Positions 1-11,800 of a DNA stretch of 64,000 nucleotides are shown one piece after another. Each line of letters starts with the position of its first letter. The first letter of the stretch is position 1. The position numbers and the translations under genes are program-made. This DNA comes from Istiophorus platypterus (Eukaryota > Chordata > Actinopteri > Istiophoriformes > Istiophoridae), in the NCBI GenBank assembly GCA_016859345.1, contig CM029121.1:27497527-27561526 (forward strand), in the 5' to 3' direction. The notes below the pieces were generated by a model. It did not search any database, was not told where the DNA came from, and worked only from the letters and a program-made list of their open reading frames with translations.

Positions 1-816
1 TGTTAGAAACGAAAATTTCCTGTGAAACAGACTGAAAAAACAAAAAACAATGTAAAAATAAGTTGAAAAAAAAAAATGGAAACCCACAAAAGCAGATTCC
101 TTTAGTGTGAAAATGTAAACGAGGTCACAGGAAATGCTGAACCATTTTAAAATACCTTTTTATCTTTTAATCCTTTTTTTAATTACTTTTTTTTTAGTTT
201 TTAGTTTTGCTAAACACTTTCAAACTCTTTTGAGTCTCGGTTGTTACTAAATGACGTCATTATCTTGTTCCTTCGCTGATAAAGACACAACTGTTTTTCC
301 AAATGGGCTGAATTGATCAGATCATTGATCACCGATCAGAGCTGAACGCCAGTCTGTCTCTCACACACACACACAGGTGAGCGGCGTCTGCTTGATTTCT
401 CAGTTGTCTGTGTTTTTCACTCTTGGTGACATGTTGCCTGCAGCTGTTCATAAATACAGATGTTTTTATTTACTCTTGCTTTTTAAAAATTTGTCTGTTG
501 TCTGTTTTTTCAGGCAATTCAGAGTCTGAATCCAGAAAGATCTGAAGCAGCAAAGAATCAGGTTTGTCTTAAAAGGTCCCTTATTATAAAAATACAAGTT
601 TTTTGAAATCTCCTTGTGTCTATTAGGACAAACTGGATGTTTAATGTTGCGAGAGGTAAAATGTGATGTTTTTTCTTCCCGTTTTTTGACTCTTTGGTCG
701 GCGTCCTCAGGGGCCAACTGACAGCCTGACCCGTCCCACCGAGGACCGCTGACCACGAGGACCGACCGGGCTCCACTGATGGACGATTTACGAGTTGTGG
801 GGGTCAAAGGATGAAG
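1..816. other. upstream flank of the troponin I array
   Basis: AT-rich non-coding DNA with no open reading frame resembling a known protein. It holds a short CA run at about 362-375 followed by a splice-donor-like AG|GTGAGC at 375-382. It also holds a block at 514-561 that resembles the start-codon exon of tnni2 copy 1 and is listed separately. The stretch from about 690 to 790 is GC-rich and leads into the conserved promoter block of copy 1. Confidence 0.6.
514..561 (+). other. possible relic or extra 5' exon related to tnni2 exon 2
   Basis: A pyrimidine-rich tract ends in CAG at 511-513, and a second AG lies at 521-522. From 523 the sequence AGTCTGAATCCAGAAAGA closely matches the first 18 bases of the start-codon exon of copy 1 at 3400-3417. 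The part corresponding to GCCAAGATG is missing, and the match resumes with TCTGA. A weak donor, GTTTGT, follows at 562. This could be the remains of an exon 2 from a lost troponin I copy, an extra untranslated exon, or a chance resemblance. The match is short, so confidence is low. Confidence 0.25.
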
Positions 817-908
817 GTATTTCAGGAGCTCATTTGGCCCCGGTTGGGCTCAGAGCTCCTCATGGCCATAAAGAGGAACCTCTGAACGCCCATCCAACCC
901 CATATATA
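817..908 (+). promoter_or_regulatory. core promoter of tnni2 copy 1
   Basis: Ordered elements recur upstream of all three troponin I genes: GTATTTCAGGAGCTC at 817-831, GGCCC at about 836-840, CCATAAAGAGG at 866-876 and a TATATA box at 903-908. The inferred transcription start lies about 25-30 bases after the TATA box. CCATAAAG resembles both a CArG/MEF2-like A/T element and an upstream TATA-like box; the sequence alone cannot say which. Conservation across three otherwise diverged upstream regions supports function, presumably fast-muscle expression. Confidence 0.75.
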
Positions 909-934
909 CCCCCCCCCCCACAGATATCAGCTCC

Positions 935-1002
935 AGGTCTGTGACTCCCTCACTGTCTCCCAGTCAGTCCTCCTCATCGTCCTTCTCTTCATCACTTTGT
1001 AG
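935..1002 (+). other. tnni2: non-coding exon 1 of tnni2 copy 1 (start approximate)
   Basis: The 5' edge is inferred from the TATA box. The 3' edge is the donor TAG|GTGAGAA, with the intron starting at 1003. The same TAG|GTGAGA junction ends the corresponding exon of copies 2 and 3. The exon is pyrimidine-rich and lacks a start codon. Intron 1 then runs 2.4 kb to 3399 and is AT-rich with no other gene visible. Confidence 0.65.
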
Positions 1003-3272
1003 GTGAGAAACTCTTTTACTTTGTGGATTTTAGAGGCTAAAGGGCAGATGATGAACAGCAGCAAACATGATGGTGGATTTGTTCCAGAAAGTTTCACTTT
1101 TTTGCCGAATGTGGTTTAGAAGAAGTAAAATAAATTTTTTTTTGTTCATATTTGAGAAATAATCCCTTATTGGGGCTCAGCTTATGAGTTTTTTTCCGAT
1201 GTAAAGGAATATATATAATGACTTAATTTCAAGCAAAAGGTTTAGATTTAGGTTCTTCCAGTTGTTTTTTATAAAAAAAAATTCTAAACCAGCACCTTAA
1301 TTTTAATCAAATACCAGGCTTGGACTCAGAATTTTGTCGGTTCTTAAATCTGCCCTTCTTTATCATCCTGTAATACTTGTAGAACTGAATATTTTTTGGA
1401 TTTGTACAGAATACTACGTTCACTTTTTCTGCTTCACTTTACCGCTGGTGCAGCTGATTACCTCTGAGTGAAAAATAACCCAAATATCAGATTACTGCTG
1501 ACGGTTGAGGCCCAAAACCAGACCTGTGAGGTCAGCAGGGAAAGAAGAAAACTGTGATGTAACCACAGATGCTGCAAACACGCCGGCGTTATCGTTCAAA
1601 CATAACCATGTGTGAGATTAAAGATGGGAACGGAAGATTGAATATTCAGTAGAAACTTCCAGGAAAGATAAACCATTTTAAAATGTTTCATAAATAAAAT
1701 ACGAAGCTGTTTGAATTAGCTGTTCTCCAGAACTGAGTTGTCTAAGATAAAATTAGTCAAAATTTTAATGGAGTTTGGTTTTAAAACGCTGGAATTTATT
1801 TAATGTTGATCATTACATACCTGAATATCGCCACTTGCTCTTACTTGCCTCTTGTCTCCTGTCGTCGGGTAAATGTTGAGGCTCATAAAGAGTTCATCAT
1901 AAATGTCATCTTTGACCTCTGACCCCCGAGTCAGGATTAGCGGTGGCTGCAATTGGCTCAGGATTCGTGGTTCCTGATCCAAAAGTTTCTATTTTTACAA
2001 CAGAGAAATGACCAAAGACAGACGAGTCCCCTGGAACCTGCAGACGGGCCCCGAGTGGCCCTCGGACCGCAGGTTGACAAACATGGATAAAGTAAAAGAG
2101 ACGCGGAAAATTTATAGTTTTTAAATGGTTTATTGGTTCTAGTTACACGTCATAATTGTTATGTTTTCCAGTTTCCAGATGGAGAGAAAATAATTTATCA
2201 AACATAAATATTCTACTGATCGGCCTCAACACTAAATGTGGGAACTGGTTATAATGTTGTAGATGATTTATGTGGTTATAAAGTTCTTTACCAGGCAAAG
2301 ACAAGGTCAAAAAAAAAAAAATTAAAATAGGGCATAAAAATCATCAATTCAAAATGTTCATTCACAAAAGATATTTCAAAAATACAGTATATATTTTAAA
2401 AAATTAGAAAGTGCAACATCAAATTCAAAGTAACTAAACATTAAGTTTTAACACAGAGTTATTACAACAAGTTGTAAGGTTAAGGAAGTTTTAAAAAAAT
2501 TTTAGGCGAAGATGCTGTGGTTGATCTCGGTTTTTTGTAATCATACTTTATGAAATAATATAATGATGTTGATTTATTTCAACTGGGAAGCAGCTTATGC
2601 TGTTTTAATCACTTTTTAGATTAAAACAAGGCATTGCTAAAGACATTTTTCTCTTTTTTTAAGACAAAAAACCTTGCTATAATTTAATATAATTTAATTT
2701 CATGGCTTAAACCCGAAGAATTAAATGCACAGTGAAGTGACCAGCAAATGTTAGAAATTAGATAGAAATATTAATATTAACTTTACAATGGTGGTATTAG
2801 AATATAAAATACATTAGCGATCACAGTACATTAGCAAATCAATTTACCAGTGAATCATTTTCAAGTCAGTAAAACTATAAAGCTGCTGATGAGACATTTT
2901 GCTTTTGAAATGAAGCTAAAAACTGAACAGGTGCAGTTTTCCTCTTGTCAATCAAAGAGTCAATTTAGCAACTGAAAGTTCAAAGGTCAAAGGTCTTAAC
3001 TGATGCAAGCTGACATTGTGTGTCATGAAATGCAGAGCCTCCTTGTTCCATCTAAAATTCTCTAAACCACCAGAATGGAAGTTTGTAATTTATATAGAAT
3101 TCTTAGTAGAAAAGAAGAATTAGCGATATAGGTTTCATAGTTTGAAGCTGTGTGAAATCAGACCTCAGTTCTGCTTAGCAATTTTTGAATTGATTGCAAT
3201 TATCATTTTAGCTCATTTTACACTTTATTTTATTCAGGCAAGGTCTCAGACAATCATTTCAATAATGACAGT

Positions 3273-3292
3273 AAAAAAAAAAAAAAAAAAAA
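3273..3292. repeat. poly(A) tract
   Basis: Twenty consecutive A residues in intron 1 of tnni2 copy 1, preceded by short A/T-rich sequence. It may be the tail of an old retrotransposed element, but no body of such an element was recognised. Confidence 0.85.
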
Positions 3293-3424
3293 GATGAGAA
3301 GATTGTAAAATAAATAATAGAAAAACATCTAATGTTTAGCTTAAATTGTCCCACAGTTTTTTTCCTAACTGTGTTTTTGTTTTCCCTGGTTATCAACAGA
3401 GTCTGAAACCAGGAAGGAGCCAAG

Positions 3425-5175
3425 ATGTCTGAGTGAGTATGATTTTATTTGGTTTGAAATATCAGTTCTTTGAAACTTCTCACTGAGAAAAAACTAGAAC
3501 TGTTTTCTGAAATCAAATTAGTTTCCAAAACAAAGTATCATTCCTACAACGGAAACTTCCACAATCTTGATTTGGTAAAGAGAGGAAATGGAATAACAGC
3601 CAATTTTTTTGAGGCCGAAACAAGTAGTTTATTGATTGATTTGTCAAACGAAAGAAAAATAATCAGTAAATTTTTTTTTTCAGTTGTTTTTTCAAGCATA
3701 AATTGTGGAAAAATAATAAATATTATTTGGTTCCAGCTTCTAAAATGGCAGAAATCACTGCTTCTCTTTATCATATATAAAATGTTTTTTTCCAGACCTT
3801 TAATCAAACAAAAAAGACATCTGAAGATGTCAGTTTGTAATTCGCATTTATTACTATTTTTTGGCATTATATGGACCATAGAATGAATTGATAGAATAAT
3901 CAGCACTTTAATCGAAGATTAAAATAATCATTGGTTGCAGCACTAATTTTCACCTTTGACCAAATTATTTTAATAACATTCATCATTTAATGTTATTATT
4001 AATATTAAGTTGTCATTAATTCCAGGGGAAAGAAGATGACATCAAGCCGCAGGCATCATCTCAAGGTAATGGCAGAAAGAAGTTCCTTACTATCCACAGG
4101 AAAATAAATCGGGTTCAGGCTAATTCAGTTGGAAACAGACATTTCCAGCGGAATGATCTTCTATTATGTAATAACATATCCGAGCTGTGTTTCTAGCTGC
4201 TCGTTGTAGAGTTCTTATGCCCCCTAATGGGCAGAAAACAATCAGTTATGCAGCTTTAACCCGAACGTTGAATGCAATCACCTGGAGTCTCTGTGTCGTC
4301 ATCCTGCAGAGCCTGATGCTGCAGATCGCCGCCAACTGGCTGGAGCAGGAAGCCAACGACATCGCGGCCACCAAAGAGGCTTACATGGCGGAGAAATGCG
4401 CCGCCCCTGACCTGAGCGGAGACCAGGCGGCTCTGATGGTAAAACCGCCCCCAAAACCTTTAAACCTCAAACACATGGATAGAACTTCACTCTGTGTCCT
4501 AAAGAGGGAAGGAACTCAGGTTATACAACTTTTCTCTTTTCAAATCAACAGGAAATCTGCAAAAAGCTGCACCAGGCCCTGGACAAGATCGACGAGGACA
4601 GATACGACGCCGAGGCCAAAGTGGCAAAGACGGACAAGGAGGTAGAGGCGTCTTCTGTATAGATGCTGTACTGGGACCAAGGTTTTTAATATATTGACTG
4701 GTGCTATAGGTTTGCCGTCACGGTTGAGTCTCAAGGTTGAGTCTCTTGATTCTGAGTGAGTCCATTCGACCCTATCGTCGTCTTTGGGGGTTTCCTCTGT
4801 GTTTAGTCTCTGAGCCTCTGGTTGTGTTCTCAGATTGAGGAACTGAAGCTGAAGGTGGTGGAGCTGGCCGGGGTGAAGAAGCCCGCCCTGAAGAAGGTGC
4901 GCATGTCCGCCGACGCCATGCTCCAGGCCCTGCTGGGCGGCAAACACAAGGTGACCATGGACCTGAGGGCCAACCTGAAGCAGGTCAAGAAGGAGGTGAA
5001 GGAGGAGGTGAGTCATCGTTCGGTCTTTGTTTCTGACATCAAAGTGATGGTGGATTCAATGACTACATCGTCTCATGGCATCTGTTCCATCTCTCAGGCT
5101 GTGGAGGCCGTCGGCGACTGGCGCAAGAATGTCGAAGACAAGGCTGACAGGAAGAAGATGTTCGAGACCTCCTAA
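3425..5175 (+). CDS. tnni2: troponin I, fast skeletal type, copy 1 (172 aa)
   Basis: Inhibitory subunit of the troponin complex on thin filaments of fast muscle; it blocks actomyosin until calcium-loaded troponin C pulls it away. Coding exons are 3425-3432 (exon 3400-3432), 4026-4065, 4310-4438, 4552-4641, 4834-5007 and 5098-5175, all with GT-AG borders and a continuous frame. The protein begins MSEGKKMTSSRRHHLK, the N-terminal part that contacts the troponin C C-lobe. Residues 17-89 form the helical arm that pairs with troponin T. Residues 102-114 (GVKKPALKKVRMS) are the inhibitory peptide, followed by the switch helix ADAMLQALLGGKHK and then MDLRANLKQVKKE. The C-terminal part contains VGDWRKN and ends KKMFETS. 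The ATG has a good Kozak context (GCCAAGATG). The family is certain from the inhibitory and switch motifs. Lack of a cardiac N-terminal extension and the SSRRHHLK start favour fast skeletal TnI. The exact paralogue letter (tnni2a or tnni2b series) cannot be decided here. Confidence 0.95.
3590..3950 (-). repeat. interspersed repeat, hAT/MITE-like teleost family A
   Basis: Lies in intron 2 of tnni2 copy 1. Read on the minus strand, it begins with a TGCTGCAACCAATGATTATTT-like end and contains ATCAATCAATAAACT-type tracts. Its body mentions a 'ggttccagcttctaaaatg' segment on the plus strand. Another copy in plus orientation is at about 48690-48960, and an end fragment is at about 42445-42515. I recognise this as a widespread non-autonomous fish repeat. 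The class assignment is from memory, and the edges are approximate. Two opposing open frames in this stretch (3470-3886 and 3544-3906) belong to the repeat and are not genes. Confidence 0.6.
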
Positions 5176-5279
5176 AGACTTTCAAATTCAACTTTCCGTT
5201 TTCACTTCCTCTGGGCTGCTGCATCTCTCCCACTGTTACTTCTCACCTTTTTCATGGAAATTGGAAAAAAACTTGTGCT

Positions 5280-5285
5280 ATTAAA
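5280..5285 (+). terminator. polyadenylation signal of tnni2 copy 1
   Basis: ATTAAA lies 105 bases after the TAA stop, followed by a T-rich GTCTTTTTTTTTGG stretch that fits a downstream element. It is the first plausible signal after the stop and gives a short 3' untranslated region like those of the other two copies. Confidence 0.65.
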
Positions 5286-6961
5286 TGTCTTTTTTTTTGG
5301 AATAAGGCAACGCTGTGATTCTGCAGTTTTTTTACAGACGATGTTTTGAAGTTTAGAAGTGAAAGGATTTATTTTTAGTTGCGATTTGTTTGGTTTTGTT
5401 TCATTTATTCTATTAAGCACGAGATTATCTTAAATTCTCTTACTTCTTCTCTTTCTGAACCCTGAGACGTCTTCCCCTGGACAAAGAGTCTTACATAGTA
5501 ATTGAGACTAATTCCAAAGCAGGGTTTGTTTGCAGGGTAAAGAAGTGACTTAAAGTTTCCCTTAGATCAAACTGATATCATTTCTGCCCCCCCCCATGGT
5601 GTAGAGTATATTTATCTTTCAGTTGAGTGGGTTGCTCATGTCGAACCACCAGATGTCAGCAGAGATCCTTGCTCTCCCTCTGCTCTCTGCTGGTTGGTTT
5701 TTCATCCTGCATGTCCTCAAACGTAGCTTCTGGCCAAGTATTTCCTTTAAAAATCACGATTTTTTTGCTCCAACCCTTCATCCCATTTGGTGATTATTGA
5801 AAATCTGAGCTGCAGCAATACGAAGTTCTACAAACGGTGAGTAACAATTTCCTTTTCTCATATTTTATTTATTATTGCCTGAAATTTTGCTTAACCTCCT
5901 GAAAGTTTTACTAACTTTTATAATAAAAATGTGAAAATTAGTGGTGAATTGCTTTCTACCAATTCTGGGCTGAAACTACATGTAAATGATGTTTATAAGT
6001 GAAACCTTTTTCAGACACGTTCCCCCTAAATTTAGCATATGTGGTATCTTTAGGTCTAAAGGTCTGGATCTCCTACGAGTTCTGCTGGTGTCCATGTGGG
6101 GAAATCAGAATTTATGACCTTAGTGGTAGAGTTCAGTGATAAATTTCAAGATGCGAAAAATGTTTTCCATTGATTGAAAGTTCAGTTTTTGCTGAAGGTC
6201 TTGAAGACACGTGGAATATATAAAAAAACAACTTCTTAATAGTCCAGGTATTTATGGATTAAGGGTGTGTATGTTATATTTATCCCTGTGAATCACCAAC
6301 CACATCCCCAGCTGGTTCAGTGACTCAATCAGAAAGAATGAAGATACACATATTTCTGATTGTCCTTCTAACAAACATCTTTACATCGTGTTAGTTTTGT
6401 TCCGCTGAGCCCATAATGAAAGAAGGATGCAGCAGAACGACTTTACCTGCAGCCGCTTGTCTTGGGGATAAGATCAAGTCAGTTTACTGGAATTAAATAA
6501 CTGAATGAAAATCTTAGTGCTAATTAGTTGCCGTTTATCGGGACACAGCTGACACAGTTTTTGCGTGATGCAGTTATTCCTCCTGCCTCTGCTGGTTGGA
6601 GAGAGATGACTTGATTTCATGCTTCCACGTGAAGCGATGAGGGATGAAATCCACAGTCCTCCCTCCCTCCGTTTGAAGCAGTTCACCTGAAGTTAATGTG
6701 AGGCCTCAGCTGTCTGACGCTGTTGAGCTTTATTTTGACTGACATGCTTCTATAGCTGCAGCTATAAAGGAAGATGGAATTGTTGGGGGGGTGGGTCACG
6801 TCAGTGCCGCTCTCGCGCCGACCGTTGTGTAACAATCGCTCCATCCCCTCACTTGTCTCTGAGGAGGGGAGGGGGAACCCGATAGCGTGGAGCCGAGCGC
6901 CCAGTCCAGGGAGGCGACTTCCTGCAGCAGAAATTTACGATGTTCCTCGGAGAGTTGGCGG
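5286..6961. other. intergenic region between tnni2 copies 1 and 2
   Basis: About 1.7 kb without a convincing gene. It contains a short poly(C) run near 5587 and otherwise unremarkable AT-rich sequence. The last few hundred bases (about 6720-6960) become GC-rich as the promoter of copy 2 is approached. No microsatellite or recognisable transposable element of note was seen. Confidence 0.6.
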
Positions 6962-7058
6962 GTATTTCTGGAGCCTGCCGGCCCATTGGTCTGAGGTGGC
7001 TCCGCTACCATAAAGAGGGCTGACTTTTCTGCTGAGTGAGCACTTCACACTCTATATA
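6962..7058 (+). promoter_or_regulatory. core promoter of tnni2 copy 2
   Basis: This promoter has the same element order as copy 1: GTATTTCTGGAGC from 6962, GGCCCATTGGTCTG at about 6980-6993, CCATAAAGAGG at 7008-7018 and TATATA at 7053-7058. ATTGG is a reverse CCAAT box and is shared with copy 3 but altered in copy 1. The CCATAAAG to TATATA spacing is 45 bases, compared with 46 in copy 3 and 37 in copy 1. Confidence 0.78.
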
Positions 7059-7082
7059 CCCTGTTTAATCTTTACTGTTTGG

Positions 7083-7142
7083 GACTCCGCAGTGACCCCC
7101 CCCCCTCTTCTTCTTTGCCTTCGTCTTCTTCACGTTCAGTAG
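7083..7142 (+). other. tnni2: non-coding exon 1 of tnni2 copy 2 (start approximate)
   Basis: Pyrimidine-rich untranslated exon ending at the donor TAG|GTGAGAG, with the intron starting at 7143. The 5' edge is inferred from the TATA box. A poly(C) run lies inside it. Intron 1 (7143-8843, 1.7 kb) contains nothing I recognise. Confidence 0.65.
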
Positions 7143-8868
7143 GTGAGAGTCTCTCCTGCAGCTCGGCGTCCTGTTGCTCTGGTAGGAGACAATGCAGAGA
7201 GTCACGCTGAGGTTCGGTTTATTCCGCGGAGGTGGTTTTAAGCCATGTTGGACTGTTATGGTTTTTTTAAAGGTGGTGCTGCAGGTGTGACCTCTGACCT
7301 CTGGGGCTGAGGTTCAGAGGTTTGGAGGTAGAAACAGACAGAGAGCTGATGCTTATTGGACGTATTGAAGGACGCTGTAGGACGATCAGCTGAAGGGTGA
7401 AATAACTATTGGACGTTCAGGCAGGTTAAAGTTCAGACCTTAAGTAAAACTGAAGCTAATTTTTTTAATCATTTTATTGTTTTATTTTGACAAACTCTGG
7501 CTCGCCTTTTAAGTAAATTCAGCTTATTGTGAAATTCATGGCCTTTGGAAGTTTCATTAAATTTTGTTGTTATATCAGTGAATTTTTTCAGATGATATTT
7601 AAAATAATATAAAGTATATGTTAGTTTTGCCAGCCGGGATATTTCATATCTAAAGGTGAGCCTCTTAAACCTGCAGACAGTTTTGGTAGTGGGCTATTTT
7701 ACATGTAATTTCCAAATTTCCAAACAATTCCATAATAAAGACCTGCGTAATTGAGTGCTAGTTATATCAAAAATGGAATTTCCTTAAAAGAAAAGCTTCA
7801 TTTGAAGTCCATGTAATTATTCACATATTCATCACCAAATCACTGGAAACTTGATTTTTCATATATGTTGAAATGTTTACTTGCCTTTGAACAAGCTTCA
7901 AGTTTTACATGTTAAAAGACTTTGGTAATTGCACTAATTGAGCTCATTAAAAATTTATTATAGATTAGTATCAAATTTCTGCGTCTGTAAAATAAAGCAC
8001 TACCATGGATTTTTGCTATAAATAACTCACAGTGACCTCTGCGATAAGGCTTTTTGGAAATGGGGCTTTAATTTTCTTGAGTTATATCATTCTTGTCCTT
8101 TCAGATTTAGTTTGATACTTTTATTTAACTCAGAGTTTGTCTGGAAGATTTGAAGAAGTGTTTATGAGCAGTTTTGACCTGCTGGTATAAATTAACATAG
8201 TGGAAAACTGCCAAAAACTCTAACTTATGTTAAAGTTCCCGACTGAATCTTGGCAAGAAGACTTGCCTGTTCTTTAAAAGGAGGATTTTAGAGATTCCAC
8301 AAGCTTCAGGATCTGTGCGAAAATGTTGGGGTTTTTTTGAGACCCCAAAGCTTCTGCTTTGAAGTTCTAAGGAAGTTTTTATAGTTTCTGGTCCTGTATA
8401 TGGTGATGTGGACAGTTTCTGGACACGCCTGTGCCGGCCGGTGGCTTGCATGCCTGCATGATGTCGGAGTCGGTGTTAACGGCTCCCACCACATGCTTCG
8501 CACCACATTTGGCCCCTCCGCCGGTGGCATTTTGTGCTCGGAACCCATTGGCTCGCCGTAGGACGTTAAATTCCAGGCACAATGTCTTCATAGGGGGCAA
8601 CTGCCAGGCTGGAGGGGCCCCTGGCATCTGACCCCGCTCGTCCAAAATTAGCCTGGTTTGTGATCCCCGGTTGTCATTTTTGTTTTTTGTGATAGTGAAG
8701 CGTATCATGATTCCCTGCTGAGAGGTCAAAGGGTCGCTGATCGATAACGGGGGGGTCCAGTTCAGCCTCGGACAGAGTCAGTGTGCTTTATGTGAACTTG
8801 TCTGCTCACGTTTAACTGATGAATGTTTTCTGTCTCTGAACAGGGTGTGAAGATCACAAACAGCCAAA

Positions 8869-11800
8869 ATGTCTGAGTGAGTACATTCTTCTTCCTCTTC
8901 TTCCTCTTCTTTTTCACAGATGCAGATGTGAACCAGAGTTAGCATCAAGACAGAACTGTAGAGATTTAATCTGACTATAACCCCAGCTTTTCATTTCATG
9001 GGTCTCTAAATTCCCCAAAAATTCCGGGGAAGTTTCGGGTTTAAACACCCTTTTGGACCCGGATAGGACCGGATAGTGTCACAGTCTGGTTCCTCTGGTT
9101 CCTGGCTAAGTTATGACTGATAAGAAAGAAGACAGGGATTGATCGCACATGTTCTGGTGCGATCAATAAATCTGTCCTAACAGGAAAAAATAGTCGGCCC
9201 TGGATTATAACGGACTCTGTGGGTCTGAATAAAATGTAAACATAATAATAAACACCCTTTGCTCAAATTGAATCAATTTCAGGTTTACTTTGGTCAATTG
9301 ATAATATTCTCATTTGCTAAAAAAAGCAACTGTTTACTGTTTAAGCAACAGTCTGACAATATCTGGAAACAGGAACTAAAAAAAATACTAGAAAACAGTT
9401 CAATACTCAGTTCAACAGTTCAATAGGTTTGATACTAAAAATTAGGATGTTAGCAAATATCAGAAATGGAAATTCAGTCTTTATTTCATGACAGGAAAAC
9501 TTCTCAAGTTAAAGTGTTGTACAAGTGTAAAAGTTGAGAGGTTAGAGGACAAAATTAATAAAGATTAATCTTAAAAGAAAGTTATTTTCTTCTGTAAAAA
9601 TTCGTGACAGTCAGTCCTATAGTTGGGTCTGAACTGTATTTTAAACTGATGTGAACACATGCGAACGCACCGGTTCAGAGGAGGACTGTCAGTTTAAAGG
9701 TCGACCTTCAGCCTCGGATGACAGCAGCTGTGGGAGGAGAAACGTGTCAACGCAGGCAGATAATGTTATACTATCACATTTTATAGGTCTGTATCAGCTT
9801 ATCAAATGTTTGCAGTTTGTTTTCCCACCATATATCATTGCTTTAGTGAGTATCAGCTTTTTTGGTCTCTTGAAGCAGGATGAGAGTGTTTTCGGTGTCA
9901 GATTTGTCACTTTAAGTGTTTACATATCATTTATGAATGTGTCAGAGAGACGTTATTCATTCCCCATAACTTCTGGTAAGAATCAGAAAAAGTGCTCTGC
10001 AAAAATCCTCCATTTTCATCACATCTTTCTTAAACGTTTCCTCCTTGAAACAAGTGAAACATCTGCCGGTCGGGCAGCTGCTTATCTTACCTTAGCTGAA
10101 TTTAGCTTATCTTAGTTTAGCATAAAGGGAGCAACCTGCCTTTTTAAAAAAAATCCACCTCCCAGCTCCTCTAAAACTCACAATCATTCAAAATAATTAG
10201 CCCATTAATTCTTGTTTTTTATTCAATACAAAGACAAACATCTGTGCTCTATGACCCCGACTTTTTCAGGGCTCACGACGGCACGTAAAAACTGCGAGTT
10301 TACGTTTTACATTTCGGTTTGTATGACTTGTCAACCTACTTGTTGCTCTCTGACAGAGCTAAGCTAACGGTTTCAGCCTGTTCCCACTGTTCATGTTAAT
10401 ATAGGCTGTTCCTACTCTTTTTGCTATGCTAAGCTAACTGTTTCTCCTAATTCCCAGTCTTTATGCTAAGCTTGGCTAGCAAGGGGCTGGTTGTAACCTT
10501 ATATTTGACATAAAAATATGTGACAATAGTGCGAGAAAGCGAATAAGCATATTTCAAAAAAATTCCATTAAGGAAATACTAGACAAAACTTTATCATTAG
10601 CTACAATATTGTGTGGTGAAACTTCTGCATAAGTCCTGATAATAAATTCCTCATTTTCATCTCACAGCGGAAAGAAATTGACCTCCAGCCGCAGGCATCA
10701 CCTGAAGGTGAGCGTCAAGCCTTTACTTTTCCTCGTCAGCGGCGTTTTGGTGTCAGTGAGACCTGATTGTTAACGTTTGAGTTTAAACGCTTCCTTTCAG
10801 AGTCTGATGCTGCAGATCGCCCAGAACTGGATCGAGCAGGAGAAGAAGGAGAATGAGGAGACGAAGGCGGCCTACATGGCCGAGAACTGCCCGGCCCCCG
10901 ACCTCAGCGGGGACCAGGCCGCCCTCATGGTGAGACCGCGCCTCCCGCCGATGCTGCCGTTAGCTTACGCCCTGTGCCGAGGCTCGCTTTTAACGTGACC
11001 GGTTTTAAGGCGAAAAAACGTAAATGTTCAATGCGATTTTTTTTTTTTTTTAGACGTTGGGGTGAAATGTTTCATCTTTATTAAAAATATCAGATTATCA
11101 TTGTTATTTATGCATTAAGACGTAAGCAGCATTTAATACTTTCAAAGTTTATCAAACTTTTAACTATTTTTGTTTAATCCAACAAACCATCATATTTAAG
11201 AAGATAAGCAAATAAGTAACTAGTAACTATATCTGTCAGATAAATGTAGTGGAGGAAAAAAGTACAATATTCCCCTCTGAAATGTAGTATACACATAACA
11301 GCTGTAGGTATGTGTTTAACACGTTAATACCCATGTTTGTTTGCTTCTTTGTTTGTCAACAGGACATTTGCAAGAAGCTCCACCAGGCCATCGACAAGAT
11401 CGATGAGGCGAGGTACGACGCCCAGTCCAAAGTCCAGAAGGCCGACAAAGAGGTGAGCGAGCAGGGACGGAGTAGAAACGTCACCTGGGACGTTCCTCTT
11501 CCGCCGAAGAACCGTGCGTTCTAGACCGACCGGTTCAACGTCCGAACTGACGCGTCATGACGTCTCTCTGCCCCCAGATCGAGGATCTGAAGCTGAAGGT
11601 GGTGGAGCTGGCCGGGGTGAAGAAACCCGCCCTGAAGAAGGTGCGCATGTCCGCTGACGCCATGCTCCAGGCCCTGCTGGGCGGCAAACACAAGGTGACC
11701 ATGGACCTGAGGGCCAACCTGAAGCAGGTCAAGAAGGAGGTGAAGGAGGAGGTGAGCGACGAGTCCGACGAGTCCGAGAACCTGAAAAAACTGAAAAAGT

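Noticed and set aside
4540..5016. 158-codon minus-strand open frame over troponin I copy 1
   Set aside because: It is the antisense of coding exons 5 and 6. The same shadow frame appears over copies 2 and 3 because the sense codons are conserved.
9651..10115. 154-codon open frame in intron 2 of troponin I copy 2
   Set aside because: Its 3' part is a fossil family B repeat and the translation has no known features. The intron is bounded by well-supported exons.
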